The position numbers were made by a program, and so were the translations under genes. From Lunularia cruciata (taxonomy: Eukaryota > Streptophyta > Marchantiopsida > Lunulariales > Lunulariaceae), in the NCBI GenBank assembly GCA_948567375.1, contig OX419760.1:10788001-10852000 (forward strand): 64,000 nucleotides of DNA, read 5' to 3'. This document shows positions 22,065 through 34,874 of the stretch, in pieces. Numbering within the stretch: the first letter of the stretch is position 1; each line of letters begins with the position of its first letter. The notes below the pieces were generated by a model, which worked only from the letters and a program-made list of their open reading frames with translations, was not told where the DNA came from and ran no database searches.

Positions 22065-25000
22065 GAACAAAGGCTTTCAACTTGGAAACAAGAAAGACAG
22101 GATAGATATGCATGTGACAAGGCAAGGCAAGTCGATAAGCAATAAGAGAGACAATTTGGGTGATATCAAAGTCCTATCCAATTAGGGGCAAGTTTACAAA
22201 CTTGGGTATCAAAATGAAGAGGGAGGTTACTGGAGGATAGCATGACTTTATCACCAACTTCAAAGGGGAGATCACAATGATGGTGGTCTGCATATCGTTT
22301 TTGGCGATTTTGAGCAACAAGGAGGTGAGACTTGGCTTGTTGGAGAGATTGGGATATAGTAGTCAAGAATGTGGAGGTATGAGGAACTTGAGATAGAGGA
22401 GGAGCAAGAAGAGAATCTAGAACAAGTGGATCTTGGCCAAAATTGAGAAAGAAAGGAGAGAATCTAGTGCTTGCCTATTTGGAATTGTTGCAGGCAAATT
22501 TTGCAATGGCAAGACATTCATCTCAATTGGTATGGTGGACATTGACAAAGGCATGCAACATATCCTCCAATTTGCACATTCGATTTGTCCATCAGTTTGA
22601 GGATGATAGGCCGTGGACAAAGCAAGCTTGGTGCCAAGTATCTAAAAGAGTGCTTAACAAAACTTCCCGATAAATCAAGGATCACAGTCAGAGATGAGTA
22701 CGCGTGGCATCCCATGATGCTCAAAGACATTGTTGAAGTAGATTTGCGCTAAGGTTAGAGCATCCACGGTATCACAAGTTGGTGCCAAGTAGATTTGCTT
22801 ACTAAGCTTATCCACAAACACTACAATGGCGGTGTGTCCTTGTTTTGTCTTTGGCAAGATATGATGAGATCCAAGCTCACATGCTCCCAGCGAGCTGATG
22901 GAATGGCAAGCGGTTGAAGGAGTCTATTCGGCTTTTGGTTGTTGGCCTTGTTACATTGGCAGCTCTCACACGATCGGGCAAATTCTCAAACATCTCGTGT
23001 CATGTTGGACCACCACCATTAATGTTGGAGGGTACCCAAGGTCTTTTCCACACCCATGTGACCAGCGATGGGTAAATCATGGGCTACTTGAAGGTACACA
23101 AGTCAAAGATCACCTTTGTTTGGAATATAGATCTGTTCCGCATGGAATAGAACGCTTTCCTTGAAGGAGAAGGTGTTGTACTCCTTGTTACTTGTTGTTA
23201 GATAACCATGTACCATTTGGAAGAAGGGATCTTATTGTAGAGCTAACCAAAACTCGTTATGGATCTTGGTGTCAATTGAAACCGTAGTAATTGCTGCCAC
23301 AATGAGAAGAAGAGTCTTCAAATCAGGTCGTCGTGATAGAGTATCAGGGATGACATGGAACCAACCTGGTTTGTACTCAAGTTTGATGTCAAAAAATTGG
23401 AGTTGCTCTTCCCATTGATGATGTTGACTCTTCATGTGCTCTAGGTGTAAGGTTTGCAACAATGGCTTGTGATCAATTTGCATGATCACTTGTTTCCCCA
23501 AGAAATAATGCCTCCATACCTTGATGGCATATACCATTGCAAGTTGTTCCCAATCTCAAGCAAAGTAATTTCTTTCAGCTGTATTTAGTTGGCAAGATAC
23601 AAAGGCAATGGGATGTAGTCCATTTGGGAAATGTTTCCTGTTGCAACACAACTCCAATTGCAAAGTTAGAAGCATCAAAATCAACCACACAAGGTAGTTG
23701 AGGATCATATGGTTGAAGAATTGGTCTTGAAGACACCATATGTTTCAACTTTTGGAATGCTTCTTCACGCTTGGTGTTCCATAGGAAGCTCGAGTTCTTT
23801 CCCAAGAGGTCAGTCAATAGTGCAGCCACATGAGCATAATAGTGGATGAACCGCCGGTTAAAACTGGCCAATCCATTGAATGCCCGTACTTCTGTAGCAT
23901 CCTTCGGGGTAGGCTAATCAGTAATGGCCTTGATCTTCTCTTCTTCCATCTTGATCCCCTTTGAGGAGATCTTATGACCCAAGAAGGTAACCTCCTTCTG
24001 CCAAAAGGTACACTTTGACTTCTTGCAGTAAAATTTCTATTGTCGTAGTCGTCTTAGGACTTCTTGCACATGATTCACATGTTTTGCCTCTATCTTGCTA
24101 TAGATTAAGATATCATCCAAGAACACCACTATTGACCAATCCAATAGTCCATCCAACACCCAATGCATCTAATCCATGAAGACTATTGGAGCATTAGTGA
24201 GTCCGAAAGGTAAAACTCTCCACTCAAAATGCCCATACCTTGTGCAAAAGGCAGTCTTTTGCACATCCTCTCTATCAATTAGAATTTGCCAATAGCCGCT
24301 ACAAAGATCCAACTTGGAAAATTAACGTGCTCTACTTAGTTGATCAAGCAAGTCATCGATTCAAGGCAAGGGATATGCATTCTTCATGGTTTGCTTATTG
24401 AGCCCACGATAATCAATACAGAAATGAAGTCCTCCATCCTTCTTTGGAAAAAATAGTATCGGTGCTTCCCAAGGAGAGGTTCTATGTTGTATGAAGTCCT
24501 TCTCCAACAACTCTATAAGTGTTGTTTGCAACTCCTCCAACTCCTTTGGTGAGAGCCAATAGATCGCTCTACTCACTGGAGTACTCCTTGGCAATAACTT
24601 GATCTTGAAGGGCATACCTTGATCGAAGGGTAATCGCTTTGGTAGATCATCCAGAAACACGTCCACAAACTCCTTAACTATCCGATCAACCATTACTTGA
24701 TGAGGCTCTTGGTCCTCCATAGATTGATCTTGTACAATTGGCTTGATCCACACCGCAAATACAAACTTATCTTCCTCTAAAGCTTTCTCTATGGTTACTT
24801 TACTAACAAACTTCCCTTCTAGGGACTCATCTCTCTTCCAAGCATGCTCCATGGTTGCCTTCTTGGCAAACTTCCCATCTTGGGACTCCACTTCCTTAAG
24901 GTTTGCTCTATGGCTACCTTCTTGACAAAGTTCCAATCTTGGGACTGACTATTCTTAGGTGTCTTACTCATATGTGCCAGACAACCTAATCGGAAATTCC

Positions 25001-26596
25001 TACCTTGATGTTGTACTTGCATTTGGCATTTGGCATTGGGTCCAATCAAATTGAAACTTATGACGTTCAAGCCAAGGTAGACCCAAAATGATATCATAGT
25101 GTAGAGGTGCCACTACAAACCTCATACATTCCAAATACTCCTTCCCAATCTTGAAGGTAACAAGATGTGAGGTGCGGAATGTAGAACCCTTTCTACCATC
25201 CTCCATCATCAAACTACTTCCAATCACTGGCTCGATAGGAATACCCAATTCCTTTGCTACTTGCATAGACATGCAATTCTCTCAACTTCCATAATCAACC
25301 AAAATCCTACAACCCCAAGTGGATATCATACCTTGCAAGTGAAGCAAACTTGCATAAGTAAAGTCTTCAATCCCATTAGAACTAATCAAATTCCCAATAG
25401 GCAACTCAAATTCTCCTACTGGGATTCCTCATTTCCCTGATCATTCCGCTCCACAACCTCTACTTGGGCAACTTGTCAAGGTCGTCCATTCTTGAGTGGA
25501 CATTCAACAATGTGATGCCCCAATTGACGATAATAAAAACAACCACCATTTTGTTACAGTTTCTTCCTATCTGCCGTACCAAGTGGTCTTTGTTGAATTG
25601 CATCAATCTCCATTGGTGCTGGCTCCTCCACTTGTGTGAAGTGTATTGGTAAGCTTTGTGGAGGTCGAGGTCAAGACCAAGTTGTTGCCACCAAGGAATC
25701 AAAACGTTCGGCCAATTGCATGACTTCCTCCAAGTGTTGTGGCTCTTGCATGGTTACCTCTAATTTTGTTCTCGCCTTCAAGGCCCTCACAAATTGATCC
25801 AGAGCTTCACCTTCCAATATATCTAGAATTTGCATGATGGTGTTTTGGAACTGCGTGATGTAACTTCTTATAGAGCCAATTTGTTTCAACTCTGCCAACT
25901 TATACCGTGTAACTCGTGTGGCATTTATAGCTTGGAATTGACTAATTATTGCGCTCTTGAATTCTGCCCATATCAAGATTGGTGTAACCATTTGTTGTTT
26001 GGCTCACTCCACTTGGAATCTCCACCATAGCTTTGCTACTCCATTCAATTGGCTAAAAGCCAAGAGAATTTTTTTTTGCTTGTCTTGTAGATTGGTAGCT
26101 TCAAAATAACATTCACAATCAAACAAAAAATTCTCCACTGCACCGAGAGATTCTTGCCTTCAAATACCTTGGGTTTAGGGAATCTGATCTGATCTGATCT
26201 TCTCCTTCTCGAATTGGTACTCTCTCCACTTGCTCTTGTCGTCAAAGATCTCATTCATCCAACAATCAAGTAAGGTGTTCAATTTGTTGTTGCATAGCAA
26301 GGATAACATCAGGTATTGCCACCATGGTTGCTCTTCTATCACACCACTCCCAATCTATCTAATTTATTAACACATAAAAACAGCACATCCACCATTCTCC
26401 ATAAGTTACAACCGTAAGCACCAAGGGTTCATCAAATATGGTGATCATATGCAGAAAATCTTGTCCAAAGTGCAAGGTGATGAACTCTGTGAAGAAATGC
26501 TTGGGTAGTATTTGGATGTGGAAATCCCAATGGTTTGGTGGAAGTGGATTTGGTGGTCCATAAATTCCATCCACCCGATTCTTGCTCTGATATCAA
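22065..26596 (-). mobile_element. Family Y chromovirus (Ty3/gypsy), gag to integrase part, broken fossil
   Basis: The minus-strand order from the right is gag (25991-25671, with ITQFQNTIMQI), protease (25272-25000, with HYDIILGLPWLERH), RT (about 24600-23900, with FCIDYRGLN), RNase H (23871-23232, with VDFDASNFAIG and MQIDHKPLL) and integrase (22857-22166, with AYHPQTDGQIE and GDKVML). The residues are typical of plant chromoviruses. The sequence stops at 22065 against element E copy A, within the integrase tail. The remaining end with the chromodomain is at 33867-34147. It is broken in roughly ten or more places. GAAC at 22065-22068 is the target site of an E insertion. Confidence 0.85.
26584..26596 (-). 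other. Primer-binding site of family Y
   Basis: On the minus strand this reads TTGATATCAGAGC directly after the LTR end, one mismatch from the initiator-Met tRNA primer site TGGTATCAGAGC. It confirms the minus orientation of family Y. Confidence 0.75.
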
Positions 26597-26700
26597 TGTA
26601 AAAGACCAAATCCGAGGAGAGAAATAGGAGAATGAAAACTCACATTGGGACACTTGAATGAAGGAAAACTTTGAATCCCTAGCATGAGCTTTGGCTTTGG

Positions 26701-26708
26701 TATTTATA
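26701..26708 (-). promoter_or_regulatory. TATA box of family Y LTR
   Basis: The minus strand reads TATAAATA. It lies just downstream, in transcription order, of the GAAnnTTC array at 26730-26940, so this is probably the U3 promoter of family Y. Confidence 0.6.
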
Positions 26709-26729
26709 GGTAGCATATAAGGCCCTTGA

Positions 26730-26940
26730 GAAGCTTCTCAAGAAGCTTCCTCAAGCCGCTTTCTTAGAGTGCAAGCCAAGTTAACTAGGAAGCTTCTCAA
26801 GAAGCTTCCTTCTAGAAGTTGCCTACTTGGCATGCAAGCTAAGCTAGTTGGAAGGTTCTAGAAGCTTCCTTCCAGAAGCTACTTACTTGAGGTGCAAGCT
26901 AAGCTAGCGGGGAAGCTTCCTAGATACTTTTGGAATATTC
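26730..26940. promoter_or_regulatory. Array of heat-shock-element-like GAAnnTTC motifs in family Y LTR
   Basis: GAAGCTTC occurs at 26730, 26742, 26789, 26801 and 26912, GAATATTC at 26933, and a run GAAGGTTCTAGAAGCTTC at 26851-26868. That run is four alternating GAA/TTC units with 2-base gaps, a perfect heat-shock-factor site. The array lies directly upstream of the LTR TATA box. Heat-shock elements in LTRs are known to make plant retrotransposons heat-responsive (for example ONSEN). Function here is inferred. Confidence 0.6.
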
Positions 26941-27010
26941 TAGGCTACTTTGTCTTATGTGCTACTTTGTAAGCCCGACTAACTTCGTTGCTAAACTCCA
27001 TATTGTTACA

Positions 27011-29144
27011 TTCTTCCAAGAGCAAGTTGACTATTTGGGTCACACTATCTACCCTAGAGGACTTGGTGTTCAACAAACCAAGGTAGAGACTATTCCATGT
27101 ATCCTTGGCCTATAGATGTCAGTAGAGTGAAAGCATTCTTTGGGTTGGCAAACTTCTATTGTTGGTATGTTAGAGGATTTAGTGCCATTGCCAAGGCTTT
27201 GATGAAGCTGACCAGGCTTAGATAGGAGTGATGTTGGGGAGATGAGCAAGAGAGAGCTTTTGTAGAGCTCAAGGAGAGGTTGACATATACTCATATTTTG
27301 AGGAGACCAATCAGAGGACAACCATTTGAGGTTCACACTGATTGGAGTATGTTGGAACTTGGAGCAGTGCTCACCCAACATGATGATGGGGGAAAGAGTT
27401 TGTGGTGGCCTATGCTAGTTGCTCCAACAATTCAATGGAGGCAAAGTATAGTTCATATGAGAGAGAGTGCTTGGCAATAGTTTGGGTAGTAGCACATTTT
27501 TTATATTACCTATTTGGTAACCCCTTTACTCTCATCACTAATCATCAGCCACTAAAGTGGTTGATGGAGTCTAACAAGCTTTCAAGGAAGCTTGCACAAT
27601 GGGCTCTGATTTTACAAGAGTAATATATGATTTCAGAGTTATTCATAGACCTAGAGTGGTGAACCGTGATGATGATGGGTTGAGTAGAAACCCATGTTCT
27701 AGCCAGCATGATCAGGTTGGAGCACGTTGGCATGGTGAGATAGATGAGGAGATGGTGCCAAGTTGGCATGCATCTGCCTTTCTTTGTATATATTTTCTAA
27801 GGCTTTAGTGGTATCTCTCTCAATGCATACAGAAGGAGTTACTAAGGTCACAGATCCAAAGAGTATAGATAGTGGTACAATTCAATGAAACATTCATGAT
27901 GATGTCTTAATGGTGGACTATCTTCACATTGGTGTTGTGGGTAGCATAGTTGGAGCCAAGGAGAAAGATTGTGCTCTTCAACAAGCTAGGCGGTTCAGAT
28001 TGGAGGGCAAACACTTTCTTTGTGTATGGGAGGATGGTAGAGTGCAAGTAGTACCGCTTCTATTTCAAAGACCACAATTGGTTCATCATGTTCATGAGAA
28101 GCTAGGACATTTTGGAGTAAAGCATACATATAGCTTACTCTAGAGTCATTATTGGTGGCACGGTATGCAGACCAATGTATAGTAGTTGTTGTGAGATGTG
28201 TGGTTTGTGACCAAGTTAGAGCATCATTCCATGCTCCTATGCCACAATTGCACTCATTACCTATCATGGGATTGGGTTATCATTGGAGTTTGGACTTTGT
28301 TGGATCTTTACCGTTGACTATGAGACATCATCAGTATGTTTTGGTGATGGTGGAGCACCTCTCCAAGTAGATTGAGTTGGTGGCACTTCCTGACAAGTCC
28401 AATGAAGGGATGACTTACTTGTTCTTGGATCGGGTTCTCAATCATGTTGGTGCACCAGCTGAGGTTTTGACTGATTAGGGTACAAAGTTCTTGGGAGGAG
28501 TTTAAGGTCTTGTGTGATAAGGCTTTGATTGATCATTGTACTACCTCTTGAGATCACCCTGAGGTAGATGGCTTAGTAGAGAGAGTTAAGTCAGATAGTG
28601 AAGAGTGGATTGCGGAAGTATGGTTTGCAGAGATGCCACTTAGGAGATTGGGTTCTCCAATTACCTTGGATGGCCATGGGCTATTGGTTTAGCCAAAAAG
28701 CCTCCTTAGCATCCTTCTCTCCTCACTTTATACTCTATGGACAAGTTCTAGATTTACTTGCAGCCATTCATCAAGATGCTATTTTAGTTTTGGACTTGGA
28801 TGATCCGGATATATGGATGTTCTCAATGGGTAGAGATCTTTTGGAGAGTGATGCCGATGGCCTTTGAGAACTTGATGATTGCTCAGCATAAGGATACCTT
28901 ACGCTATGCTACCATTTGAGGAGGATGTTATAGACCCTCAATCTACCAATTTCATCCAAGTGATTGTATATCTATAGTAGACAACACCAACAACACTTGA
29001 TGTTTCTGTCAGATGTAATATCTTGAGAGTGCACAAGGTTTTGCCATCTAGAGTCTTGTGTTGGAAGGATGTGATGGTGTTTTTTGGAAGGATCATGTGT
29101 GCAATTGTGCACCATGCCACCTTCCAAACATTCATGATGGCAAT
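27011..29144 (+). mobile_element. Second copy of family X 3' half (RT end to integrase), broken fossil
   Basis: This repeats 155-2288 with no difference that I noticed. Same domains and same breaks. It is part of the 5683-bp direct repeat 1-5683 / 26857-32539. Confidence 0.9.
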
Positions 29145-30953
29145 TGTGGCATTTTAGAGTCCATGTATGACTTATGTGTGAGTTGTGCTTCTATAGTGTG
29201 TGATGTTGACAATAATGTATGTTGTGCAATGATATATATATGCACGACAACTATCATACCATTTGTAATTTTGCCTAGATTGCTTGACTCTAGAGTAGTA
29301 GTGTTTGTAGTCATGAGTATTTTGGTAGTTACTCATAGACTACTTGTTGATGGACAGATTTTTGTGTTTGGGGTACTGACTACATGGTGGGGCTCACTAT
29401 CACTTGCACCGTTTGGACCATCCGGTGTGTCGTCAATGGGACCATTAGGGTTTGAGACCTAGCTTGAGTCCAAGGAGTATAGTTTTGAAGTGCAGCTCTA
29501 GAGAGCTCACTTCTTTGATGTTGAGCCTTCGAGTTCTTGGCTATGGTGGATAGAGGCCAGCAAGCATCACCTGGATTCTCTTAGCTAGAGTGAGTGTGGC
29601 TTGATTATAATAAGTGTCCAATTTGGCATGCCATTTGTAGTGCCACATCTAGATGCTTTGACACTAGAGTTCCAATGATAGTAATTAGAGTTATTTCAGT
29701 AGTTTCTCAAAGACTACTTTCTAATGGTCAGATTTTGTGTTTGGGATACTGACTTCACAATAGGGCCCACCATCACTTTGCACCATTCGCACTGTCAAGT
29801 GTGCCATCAGTGGGACCTTTAGGGTTTCAGAGCTAGCTTGAGTTCAAAGGATATAGTTTCAAAGTGAGCTTCAGAGAGCTCACTTCTCTGGTGTTGAGCC
29901 TTCGAGTTCCTAGCTATGGTGGACAGAGGCCGGCAAACATCACATGGATTCTCTATGCTTGAGTGGGTGTGGTTTGATTGTAATCAGTGCCCAGTTGTTG
30001 GTAGTTTATAGAGTGATAGATCAAGTATTGATCTGTGTGGAGTTGAGTTGAGAGTGGTAAGCAATCTGATTACATCAGATTGCTGAAGTCAGGGGGAAAT
30101 CAGGTGCAAGAACTTTGAGTGTTGGTGGTATCTCCAAGCTCGGTGGATTGTTGGTAGCTCAATTCAAATTTAGTGTTTCCCTAGTGTGCAAAAGCTCATT
30201 TGATTGATGCAGATTTGGCAGTAAGGTAGACGGTGTGCGGAAGCGTTGGCTAAATTTTGAGCAAAGAAGGAGCAAATTTCAAGCAATGGTTGTGATTTTA
30301 AGCTCATGAGGTGAAAGCATGATCAATTTGCTACTCGGAAAGTCAAATTGAAGGTGGAGTTGGGAAGCTATTCTCATGAATTTGTGATTTGGAAAAACCC
30401 GTGTTGTCAATTTGGCTCAAGTTGAAAGTTAGCAAGGGATTTGGCGAACAACCAACTTTAGGGTTTATGTCAGATTTTGGTTGGAAGTTACGTCAGATTT
30501 TGGCCAGATTTGGAGGACTTTTGCTAGTTTGGAGGACTTTTGCAAGTTTGGAGAAGTTTTGCTAATTTTGGAAGAGGTTTGAAGTGGCAAGAAGAAAGGC
30601 CTCAGAGGCTTCGAGGCATAGGGCTATGGGCTATGAGAGGCTACAAAGGCCTAGAAGGGCCAACAAGCCAACTTGCTCGTGTGAGGCTAGCTAGTTTAGA
30701 GTAGATCTTGGTGATTGGTTGGCAAAATCTGCCTTTCTTGCTAGATTGTGCACAACAGGGTTTGACCCCTAGATCTCTTGTTCCTAGACTGGTGCACTAG
30801 CCAACTGGTTCACCCTTATTTGTTGTCCTAGTGATTGTGCCACTGTTATCTATACACATGTAGCTTTGGCTGGGAGAGGCAGTTTGATCCCATTCTTGGT
30901 GATCCTAGTAGCTTAGGACTTAGATACGAACTTCTCTTATGTCAAATCCCAAA
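29145..30953 (+). repeat. Second copy of family X long LTR
   Basis: This repeats 2289-4097. I saw one base difference (near 3748 versus 30604). The right end is approximate for the same reason. Confidence 0.7.
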
Positions 30954-32539
30954 TGGTGGCAGAGTCAGTCCCGTGTTATGTTATGAGATGGAGGGTTTTT
31001 GTTAAGATTTCTTGTGATTGGACCCCCTCCATTCTCTGCTTCCTGTTTGTATACCATGTTTGTGTGAGGTGCTCTAACTTTTGAGCATTGGTGCTCTGGT
31101 GTGCTCTCGATGGTTAGGCTGGAGTGATGACCAGTCAGACTACCTTTGTTTCTTTTTGGTGAGGCAGGAAGTGACGACATGCAGATCGTGAGAGTGCTTG
31201 TTATGATGGCAGGTTATAGATTGCCCTTTCCCCTAGTGTAGTTATCTCAGTTAGAGTTATATTAGTGGGTGGTGCTTGGTTGGTATTGGCACATGGTGGT
31301 GTTAGCACTTGGTGGGGTACTTGCGATTGCAACTTGCGGTTGCAATTGGTGGTTTTGGTTTGTTGTTGCGGTTACTTTGTCACGACGGAGTTCTTTGGGG
31401 ATTCCAGATGATATAGCCCTGCAGTACGTAGTGGGTTTACTTGGAGTGGCACTCGGTATCAGCTTGTATCTCAGGTCCCAATGAAGGAGGAGATTGACTC
31501 TGAGTTGGAGTTTGACACAAGAGTTGATTCATTTGAGAGTGCACTTGGTGTGTCTGCACCGTTATTGTGAGACATGGATGAGATTTATGGGCCCTCCAAA
31601 GGCCCTAGGCATTCCTCTGGTACAGTGGGTACCATTGAGTTGCATGACTTCATCCAAGAGTTTGATAGTTAGTGTGATCTACAGCAGATGCGGAACCTGA
31701 CTTTGTGCACACCCTTCATGGCATGGAAAAGGTTGTTTCAGCACTTGGAGGGTCCGCCAATGGATGACTACCATGAGTTCATGAGAGCTTATTTAAAGGA
31801 GATCGAGTTATGGAGATAGTATTGGTCTCCAAACTATGTCTCTATCACTTCAAGTTTGGTGGCCAGGAGTAGATTGGTTGTACCTACGAGTTCTAGCTTG
31901 AGTAGTGTTGGTGGAGCTAGTGGAGGTGCACTAGCGGGAGATAGTGCTACTATGAGTGGAAGTACCGCTGCAAGAGGTGGTGTGGTATTGGGGTTTAACT
32001 CCATGGTGGAGTTCTTCCTATATTTGAGGCAGAACTACCAAGGAGTGCGGACTGACAAGTTGAGGAGCTTGCAGGAGTTCCAATAGAAGGTTGGAGAGAG
32101 CCTACGCGAGGCATACACTTGTATGAGGCGGCTGATCAGTTTCACTCAAAGGAGTTACTGAGGCCCAAGCGGTCCAGTTTTGGTATGGGATACTGGACAA
32201 GGAGTTGCGACGTAGAGTTTGTGATGCTATGTTGTTATAGGCTACTTCGCATACTTTCACAGTGGTCTTTGGTTTGGCTGAGTGTATTGAGCTCAACATG
32301 GTGGAGGAGAGGGTGGTGACATTTGGATTTGGTAGGGAGACCTCATCCGCAGCGGTGACTTCTTCTAGAGTGTAGTAGAGTGCACCACGCCCAGTTGGTT
32401 TTCAAGGACAAGGTGGACAGCCCAGATCCTATGGAGCAAATGGAGGGCCTAGTGGAGTTAGACCCTTACCCTCATTTTTGGGTCAGCAGCAGCCCGTGAG
32501 TGGTGGTGTTGCTTGTTGGACTTGTGGTGGACCTCACCA
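30954..32539 (+). mobile_element. Second copy of family X leader and gag, ending at a junction
   Basis: This repeats 4098-5683, with base differences near 4318/31174 and 4606/31462. It ends inside the first gag zinc knuckle, where family Y-like sequence takes over at 32540. The protease, methyltransferase-like domain and RT of family X are therefore present once only in this window. Confidence 0.85.
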
Positions 32540-33458
32540 ATTCAATGAAGACTACTTCGCACAATAGATAGGGAGAAATTGCGACAAAATGGTGGTTGTT
32601 TTTATTGTTGTCAATTGGGGCATCAAATTGCTGAATGTCCACTCAAGAATGGATGACCTTGAAAAGTTGCTCAAGTGGAGGTTGTGGAGCGGAATGATCA
32701 GGGAAACAAGGAATCCCAGTAGGAGAATTTAAGCTGCCTATTGGGAGCTTGATTAGTTCCAATGGGATTGAAGGCTCAACCTATGCAAATTTGCTTAGTT
32801 TGCAAGGTATGATATCTAATCGGGGTTGTAGGATTTTGGTTGATTCTGGAAGTTGAGAGAATTGCATGTCTATGCAAGTAGCAAAGGAATTGGGTATTCC
32901 TATCTAGCCAGTGATTGGAAGTAGTTTGATGATGGCGGATGGTAGAAAAGGTTTTGCATTCCACACCTCGCATCTTGTTACCTTCAAGATTGGGAAGGAG
33001 TATTTGGAATGTATGAGGTTTGTAGTGGCACCTCTACACTATGATATCATTTTGGGTATACCTTGGCTTGAATGTCATAAGGTTCAATTTGATTGGACTT
33101 GACGTCAAATGCAAGTATAACACCAAGGTAGGAATTTCCAATTAGGTTGTCTGGCACCTCTGAGTAAGACACCTAAGAATAGTCAATCCCAAGATTGGAA
33201 GTTTGTCAAGAAGGTAGCCATAGAGCAAACCTTGAAGGAAGTGGAGTCCCAAGATGTGAAGTTTGCCAAGAAGGCAACCATGGAGCAAGCTTGGAAGAGA
33301 GATGAGTCCCTAGAAGGGAAGTTTGTTAGTAAAGCAGCCATAGAGCAAGCTTTAGAGGAAGATAAGTTTGTATTTGCAGTGTGGATCAAGCCGATTGCAC
33401 AAGACCAATCTGTGGAGCACCAAGAGTCTCATCAAGTAATGGTTGATTGGATAGTAAA
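32540..33458 (+). mobile_element. Family Y fragment (gag tail and protease), opposite orientation, fossil
   Basis: The plus strand here matches the minus strand of about 25590-24680: a gag tail with MVVVFIVVN-like sequence, the protease block (32911-33102, HYDIILGIPWLECH) and the following [17 protein letters not shown] segment (33232-33450). It is a diverged second family Y copy lying head-to-head with the main one. It abuts the LTR at 33459. Broken. Confidence 0.8.
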
Positions 33459-33866
33459 TGTAAAAGATCAAATCCAAGGAGAGAAATATGAGAATGGAAA
33501 TTCACATTGGGACACTTGAATGCGGGAAAACTCGGAATGCCTAGCATGAGCTTTGGCTTTGGTATTTATAGGTAGAATACAAGGCCCTTGAGAAGCTTCT
33601 CAAGAAGCTTCCTCAAGCCACTTTCTTAGAGTGCAAACCAAGTTAACTAGGAAGCTTCTCAAGAAGCTTCCTTCTAGAAGCCGTCTGGCGTGAAAGCTAA
33701 GCTAGTTGGAAGCTTCTAGAAGCTACTTACTTGAAGTGCAAACTAAGCTAGCCAGGAAGCTTCCCAAGAAGCTTCCTAGATACTTTCAGAATATTCTAGG
33801 CTACTTTGTCTTATGTGCTACTTTGTAAGCCTGACTAACTTTGTCGCTAAACTTCATATTGTTACA
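33459..33866 (-). repeat. Family Y 3' LTR
   Basis: It runs TGTAAAAGATC...TTGTTACA, 408 bp, related to 26597-27010. It carries the same GAAnnTTC-rich array, including GAAGCTTCTAGAAGC near 33712. The bases left of it and the bases right of the 27010 LTR end are not a target duplication, so the two LTRs of this Y element do not bound a simple insertion. Confidence 0.85.
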
Positions 33867-34147
33867 TATTCCTCCGTCGCTAGTTGGTGATGTCCTCATC
33901 GCTAGTGAAGCTTTGAATTCCTTGATGGCCATCTGTGCATTCTGGAGGTGAGAAAGAGGTTCCCAAGTGGCATTATATGAAGAGGATACCCTTTCCAAAG
34001 GACCTTGTACTCCATATGTTGGCAACGGCCTTGTTGAATATGGCGACGCGCAAGGATATGATCAACTTTGTACTCCTCATGATCATTGATAGGGACAGGA
34101 AGAGGTGGAGGTTGGACTCAAGAGGAAAAGGAAGAGGGGTTAGGAAC
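33867..34147 (-). mobile_element. Family Y 3' end with chromodomain
   Basis: The minus strand encodes a chromodomain: HEEYKVDHILARR (from about 34088 leftwards), YKVLWKGYP, and TWEPLSHLQNAQ through AIKEF near 33910. The aromatic cage-type residues Y/W/W of chromoviral chromodomains are visible. The domain binds methylated histone H3 and directs integration in this family. GAAC at 34144-34147 is the E target site. The integrase that precedes it lies at 22065-22857, across the E copies. Confidence 0.8.
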
Positions 34148-34826
34148 TGTGAGCCGGCCTGTCTCTCACTCAGGATGAACCTCTGATGGCTATTATGGTA
34201 GCGCACCATGGACTAAGAAGGCAAGGAACCCCAACTCCATCATACTCCTCCAAGGCTAACACTCCAAGACTCAAGACATTGCTCACTAGAGAACTCAATG
34301 AGAGAGAGATAGTTGCAAATGAAAGGATGATGAGTACCTCCTCACCCCTTGTTTATATACTTGTGAAATAGTTACGTACCAAAGTTACTATTTACCGTAG
34401 TAACTCAAGTTACTAGACTAAAAGTCAAGTAAAGTCAAAAAGTAGAAAGGAATATCCATTCACATGGGCATATTCCCCTTATCTTGACCCAACCACTAAA
34501 GCAAGGATTCCTTCACATGGGCTATCCTTGGACTAAAGAAGAATCCAAAACAAAAAGGCTTGCGGGCCCAAGAGTTCTCAACTCTTTCCCCAAAGCCAAA
34601 CACCTAGGAATAATACCAAGTCAACACACTAAAATCCAAAATAGTGGTGCTCATCTTTTCTACTTCCTCTAAAGTAAGGTCCCATCTATCTTAGCTATGA
34701 CTAACTTTAGCTAACCATGACTAATATAGAACCATCCTTTATCTCTATATAAATAATATCTCTTAAGTACTTGTAATACCAAGCTAAATATCACAATACC
34801 ACACACATGCACAAATGGGTGTTACA
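34148..34826 (-). repeat. Element E copy B 3' LTR
   Basis: 679 bp, TG...CA. Carries the copy B variants (CCTCACCCC and ACTATTTACC) where copy A has CCTCACTCC and ACTAATTACC. Confidence 0.95.
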
Positions 34827-34874
34827 TTTACCCCCGGACTAAGTTTTCACTTTGTCCTCAAAGTGAAGGTCTCT

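Larger units (their letters stand above)
26597..27010 (-). repeat. Family Y 5' LTR (414 bp)
   Basis: On the plus strand it runs from TGTAAAAGACC to TTGTTACA. Similar LTRs are at 33459-33866 (roughly 90 percent alike by eye) and, cut by the window edge, at 1-154. Family X RT sequence follows at 27011, so the element lies inside or was recombined into family X. Confidence 0.88.

Noticed and set aside
26584-26596. tRNA-like sequence
   Set aside because: It is only the short primer-binding complement beside an LTR, not a tRNA gene. No cloverleaf-sized sequence is present.
26730-26940. AAGCTTC-rich LTR stretch as a simple tandem repeat
   Set aside because: Spacing is not constant and the sequence between units differs. 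The GAAnnTTC pattern with 2-base gaps fits heat-shock elements better.
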